Shown here: positions 8,003 to 9,840 of the stretch, piece after piece
Layout of the letters: the number at the start of each line of letters is the position of its first letter
Position numbering within the stretch: the first letter of the stretch is position 1
Source: a bacterium
Lineage (GTDB): Bacteria > Armatimonadota > Fimbriimonadia > Fimbriimonadales > JBAXQP01
Assembly (NCBI GenBank): GCA_037131655.1
Contig: JBAXQP010000081.1
Span: 1 to 9,840, forward strand
Length of the DNA stretch: 9,840 nt
Direction: 5' to 3'
Program-made: the position numbers and the translations under genes
The notes under the pieces: model-generated
The model's input: only the letters and a program-made list of their open reading frames with translations
What the model was told of the DNA's origin: nothing
Database searches by the model: none

Positions 8003-8594
8003 AAACGTATACCGCAAAATTTTCAACTTTGACCTATTAATGGAGGGACTGCCACACTCACCAAAGTCTTTCGCCATCTGCGCAGTATTTCTACTATGCC
8101 TCAGCTACAAGGAATAATTAAAAGATGCAGCATTTTCAGGGCGGCCTAACTGCAATCCTTCTTCTTAACACAATCTAAGCTGACTTGGCACTCTCCCGTT
8201 CTTGCGATCAACTTTGTAGAGTGAGACTGACACAACCTTCTTATGCGCATCGCGGCGCAGTAACAACTTCATCGAATTACCAGGTCATTTGAAACCCTCA
8301 TACCTGTACCTGCTCTGTTGGCGGCATCATAACCGGCATTCTCTACACTTTCAGACAAGACTTTTGCGGGGAAGTCTCGGCTTTGGTTAGAGATTAGCTT
8401 CAGTACAGCTTGCCATCTTGGTTCGCAAGCGTTCAATATTATTATTATCCGCACTTTACTCCACTTCCCATATCCCCCATTTAACGTGATTAAGGAATGA
8501 CTAAGAGAGTGATCCGAAGGCGGTATTTATAGCAGTATGTCCCTCTAATTGCATGACAAACTTCGCCTCTTACTTTAACTCTTTACAATAGAAT
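8003..8594. other. Gene-poor intergenic stretch
   Basis: No protein that I recognise is encoded here on either strand. The longest suggestive item is on the minus strand: a 61-codon frame starting with GTG at 8454 and ending with TGA at 8269, whose stop overlaps as ATGA the start of a 35-codon frame (8272-8165). GGAG precedes the GTG by a few bases. Neither translation resembles a known family to me. On the plus strand, 8040-8117 could encode 25 residues with a hydrophobic middle. All of this may be decayed coding DNA or chance. Confidence 0.4.
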
Positions 8595-8703
8595 GTCACC
8601 CAAATTATCACTCTGAATTCACCTATTTCACCAGGTATTTAATCCTTCTTTAATCATTCTATAGTTTACAGCTTTTTTGACCAACTTAACGTACAATATT
8701 AGC
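8595..8703 (+). promoter_or_regulatory. Conserved promoter region of the FGE-like PEP-CTERM gene
   Basis: This aligns with the inverted complement of 547-642 upstream of the short PEP-CTERM gene; shared blocks include TCACCCAAA, TCATTCTATAGTT and CCAACTTAACGTA. Candidate hexamers are TTTACA after CTATAG, TATAGT, and TACAAT at 8692-8697; spacing does not single out one pair. Conservation in otherwise unrelated intergenic DNA argues that the promoter and any regulator site lie here. Confidence 0.5.
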
Positions 8704-8841
8704 GTTGCTTGGTAGTTACGATTTGAACCAGGTAGCTCACAAAAAATTCGGCGCGTAATTCCGGGGCGACGCCGAGTAAAGCAATCGAACCCGGAGAAAT
8801 GGGTGCATTAGACACCCAAATATAGCAAGGACAGGTCAGAA
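8704..8841 (+). promoter_or_regulatory. Candidate structured 5' leader (riboswitch-like), right copy
   Basis: Pairings seen: hairpin 1, CUUGGU with ACCAGG around 8709-8732; hairpin 2, UCGGCG (8748-8753) with CGCCGA (8770-8775), 16-nt loop; pseudoknot, UUCCGGG in that loop (8759-8765) with CCCGGAG (8790-8796), seven pairs; hairpin 3, UGGGUG (8800-8805) with CACCCA (8813-8818). The single-stranded AGUAAAGCAAUCGAA between hairpin 2 and the pseudoknot arm is identical in both copies, as expected for a ligand- or protein-binding core. The leader ends about 25 nt before the start codon. It is not a class I recognise. Confidence 0.6.
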
Positions 8842-8842
8842 A

Positions 8843-9781
8843 ATGAAAAAGTTAGTAACAATTTTGGCAGTTGTGTGTGTGATGGCTATGGCGAATTTTG
8901 CTTCGGCTGACACATTTGGAACAGGAGATAATCAGTTCAACATCGACTTTGTGCCGATTTCTGGCAGCACGAACCCCACGAGCGGTTACGGCATTGTCAA
9001 CAACGACTACCGCATGGGCACCTACGAGATCAGCAACGACCAGTGGAACAAGTTCAAGGCCACCTATGGTGCGGTAACAGGCAGCCCTTCGACTGCATAT
9101 AACTCTGATCCTTACTTCACGGGTGAGAGCGTTCCGACCAACAATGTAAGCTGGTACGAGGCGGCACAGTTCGTCAACTATCTGAATACGAGCACCGGCC
9201 ATCAGGTAGCTTACAAGTTCACCGGCACACAGGGTACAAGCGGTTATGCCCTCGGTGTGTGGCAGAGCGGCGAAGCAGGTTACAGTGCAAGTAATCCTTA
9301 CCGCAACAGTAATGCGTATTATTTCCTGCCGACGGAGAATGAATGGGTCAAGGCGGCCTACTGGAACGGCACGAACCGCCAGACCTACGCGACGATTGGG
9401 GACACGACTCCGACACAGGCAGGTTGGAACTACTACAAAAAGGGATATGCCACGAACCCTTATGGCCCCTGGGCAGCCACCAGCGGCAGTCAGGAACTCA
9501 ACGGCACACATAACATGATGGGCAATGTCTGGGAATGGATGGAAAGTCCATATTGTACTGGAGATTATTTGTCCGGTTCCTATCGTGGCCTTCGCGGTGG
9601 GTCGTACTCCAGCGACTTCGCCGACTACCTCGCGTCGTACTTCCGGAACATCTACAACCCGAGCCTCGACAACGTCTTCGTCGGTATCGGGTTCCGTGTT
9701 GCCTCCGTCCCTGAACCAGCAACAATCGCAGTGCTTAGTCTTGGCGTATTGGGCATACTTCGCAGAAAACGCACAGCCTAA
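8843..9781 (+). CDS. Secreted PEP-CTERM protein with FGE-sulfatase (SUMF1-like) domain
   Basis: A 312-residue exported protein. Residues 1-22 are a signal peptide (MKKLV, cleavage after FASA). Residues about 30-287 are an FGE/SUMF1-like C-type-lectin-fold domain: YEISNDQW at 61-68, VSWYEAAQFVNYLN around 102-115, FLPTENEW at 161-168, GNVWEW at 227-232, RGGSY at 251-255 and GIGFRVA at 281-287. Residues 289-312 are the PEP-CTERM signal (VPEP, hydrophobic stretch, RRKR). Active FGE has paired cysteines shortly after the RGGS motif; here there are none, and the mature protein has only Cys238, so it is not expected to make formylglycine. A binding or display role at the envelope is more likely. Residues 255-284 look like a DGR variable region. 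The start is supported by the signal peptide and the leader shared with the left PEP-CTERM gene; no strong Shine-Dalgarno is seen. Confidence 0.92.
   Translation: MKKLVTILAVVCVMAMANFASADTFGTGDNQFNIDFVPISGSTNPTSGYGIVNNDYRMGTYEISNDQWNKFKATYGAVTGSPSTAYNSDPYFTGESVPTNNVSWYEAAQFVNYLNTSTGHQVAYKFTGTQGTSGYALGVWQSGEAGYSASNPYRNSNAYYFLPTENEWVKAAYWNGTNRQTYATIGDTTPTQAGWNYYKKGYATNPYGPWAATSGSQELNGTHNMMGNVWEWMESPYCTGDYLSGSYRGLRGGSYSSDFADYLASYFRNIYNPSLDNVFVGIGFRVASVPEPATIAVLSLGVLGILRRKRTA
9578..9702 (+). other. DGR-like variable region at the end of the FGE domain
   Basis: Residues 255-284 use NNC codons at 24 of 30 positions (for example TAC TCC AGC GAC TTC GCC), the pattern expected when AAC codons of a template repeat are changed at adenines. 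The flanks are the conserved LRGGS and GFRVA motifs that bracket variable regions in known FGE/C-type-lectin DGR targets. The whole gene is fairly rich in C-ending codons, which weakens the argument. No template repeat and no reverse transcriptase is visible in this window, so any DGR acting on it would have to be elsewhere. Confidence 0.4.
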
Positions 9782-9840
9782 CCTCAACCCAACAACAGAG
9801 TCCGGCCGCACGTAATCCCGGCCGGACTTGATGAGACTTG
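9690..9840 (+). repeat. 3' cassette end, right copy
   Basis: This is the counterpart of 35-190 on the other strand. The homology covers the PEP-CTERM coding tail, the untranslated spacer and the hairpin. The last 21 bases of the window (9820-9840) are identical to the complement of 35-55. Confidence 0.75.
9800..9827 (+). terminator. GC-rich 3' hairpin of the FGE-like PEP-CTERM gene
   Basis: GTCCGGCCG (9800-9808) and CGGCCGGAC (9819-9827) form a perfect 9-bp stem with a 10-nt loop, 18 nt after the stop codon. What follows (TTGATGAGACTTG) is not a U-tract, and is identical to the sequence after the left hairpin. It is probably a terminator or an RNA 3'-end element. Confidence 0.6.

Larger units (their letters stand above)
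8595..8908 (+). repeat. 5' cassette end, right copy
   Basis: This is the counterpart of 336-642 on the opposite strand, covering promoter region, leader and signal-peptide codons. Similarity stops at the start of the mature protein. Confidence 0.75.

Noticed and set aside
8704..8841. Leader as a c-di-GMP-I (GEMM) riboswitch
   Set aside because: GACGC and AAAGC are present and recall GEMM, but the GEMM two-hairpin layout with tetraloop and receptor is absent, and a loop-to-downstream pseudoknot is seen instead.
8843..9781. Active formylglycine-generating enzyme
   Set aside because: The paired catalytic cysteines after RGGS are missing, and the protein is secreted with a sorting tail.
8852..9811. 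Open frame of 319 codons on the minus strand over the right PEP-CTERM gene
   Set aside because: It is antisense to a gene with a clear signal peptide, FGE motifs and PEP-CTERM tail. Its translation is rich in Val/Arg with no recognisable domain, as expected from the mirror of C-ending codons.
1..9840. DGR template repeat or reverse transcriptase within the window
   Set aside because: I found no second copy of the 9578-9702 stretch with AAC runs on either strand, and no reverse transcriptase motif in any frame. AACAAC runs near 1820 and 3530 are inside the kinase gene and unrelated.
1..9840. CRISPR array, tRNA, rRNA, insertion sequence or transposase
   Set aside because: No regularly spaced direct repeats, no tRNA cloverleaf or rRNA sequence, and no transposase-like frame were seen. 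The inverted repeats at the window ends are explained by the related PEP-CTERM genes.

Overview
The window looks like a bacterial chromosome fragment from a Planctomycetota-like organism (Phycisphaerae/Sedimentisphaerales type). The reasons are two secreted proteins ending in the PEP-CTERM sorting signal (Val-Pro-Glu-Pro, hydrophobic stretch, Arg/Lys-rich tail), one carrying a formylglycine-generating-enzyme-like (SUMF1/FGE-sulfatase) domain, together with a very large multi-sensor hybrid histidine kinase, moderate GC and long intergenic regions. Assignment to this phylum is inference from protein style; no rRNA or other marker is present.

Layout. At the left edge (minus strand) is a 103-residue PEP-CTERM protein with a 3' hairpin and a structured 5' leader. 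Reading divergently to the right is a 2027-residue membrane hybrid kinase (multi-TM region, Cache-like sensor, CHASE, PAS, GAF, PAS, PAS, HisKA, HATPase, REC, REC, HPt), followed after about 200 bp by a 226-residue NarL/LuxR-type response regulator. Kinase and regulator together form a plausible four-step phosphorelay. A gene-poor stretch of about 1.1 kb follows, holding two hairpins and a ribosome-binding site in front of very short reading frames. At the right edge is a 312-residue FGE-domain PEP-CTERM protein, transcribed rightwards.

The most striking feature is that the two outer PEP-CTERM genes are modular relatives in inverted orientation. Their upstream regions and 5' leaders (about 240 bp, about 91% identical over the 94-nt core), signal peptides, PEP-CTERM tails and 3' hairpins match, while the coding cores between them are unrelated. 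The leader can fold into three hairpins plus a pseudoknot, and the differences between the two copies keep the pairings. I do not recognise this leader as a known riboswitch class.

The C-terminal part of the FGE-like domain resembles the variable region of diversity-generating retroelement (DGR) targets: a C-type-lectin-fold scaffold, a run dominated by NNC codons, and no catalytic cysteines. No reverse transcriptase or template repeat is inside the window. A working picture is a surface-protein cassette family under a shared RNA leader, with a sensory phosphorelay between two members. A regulatory link between the phosphorelay and the cassettes is not shown by the sequence.
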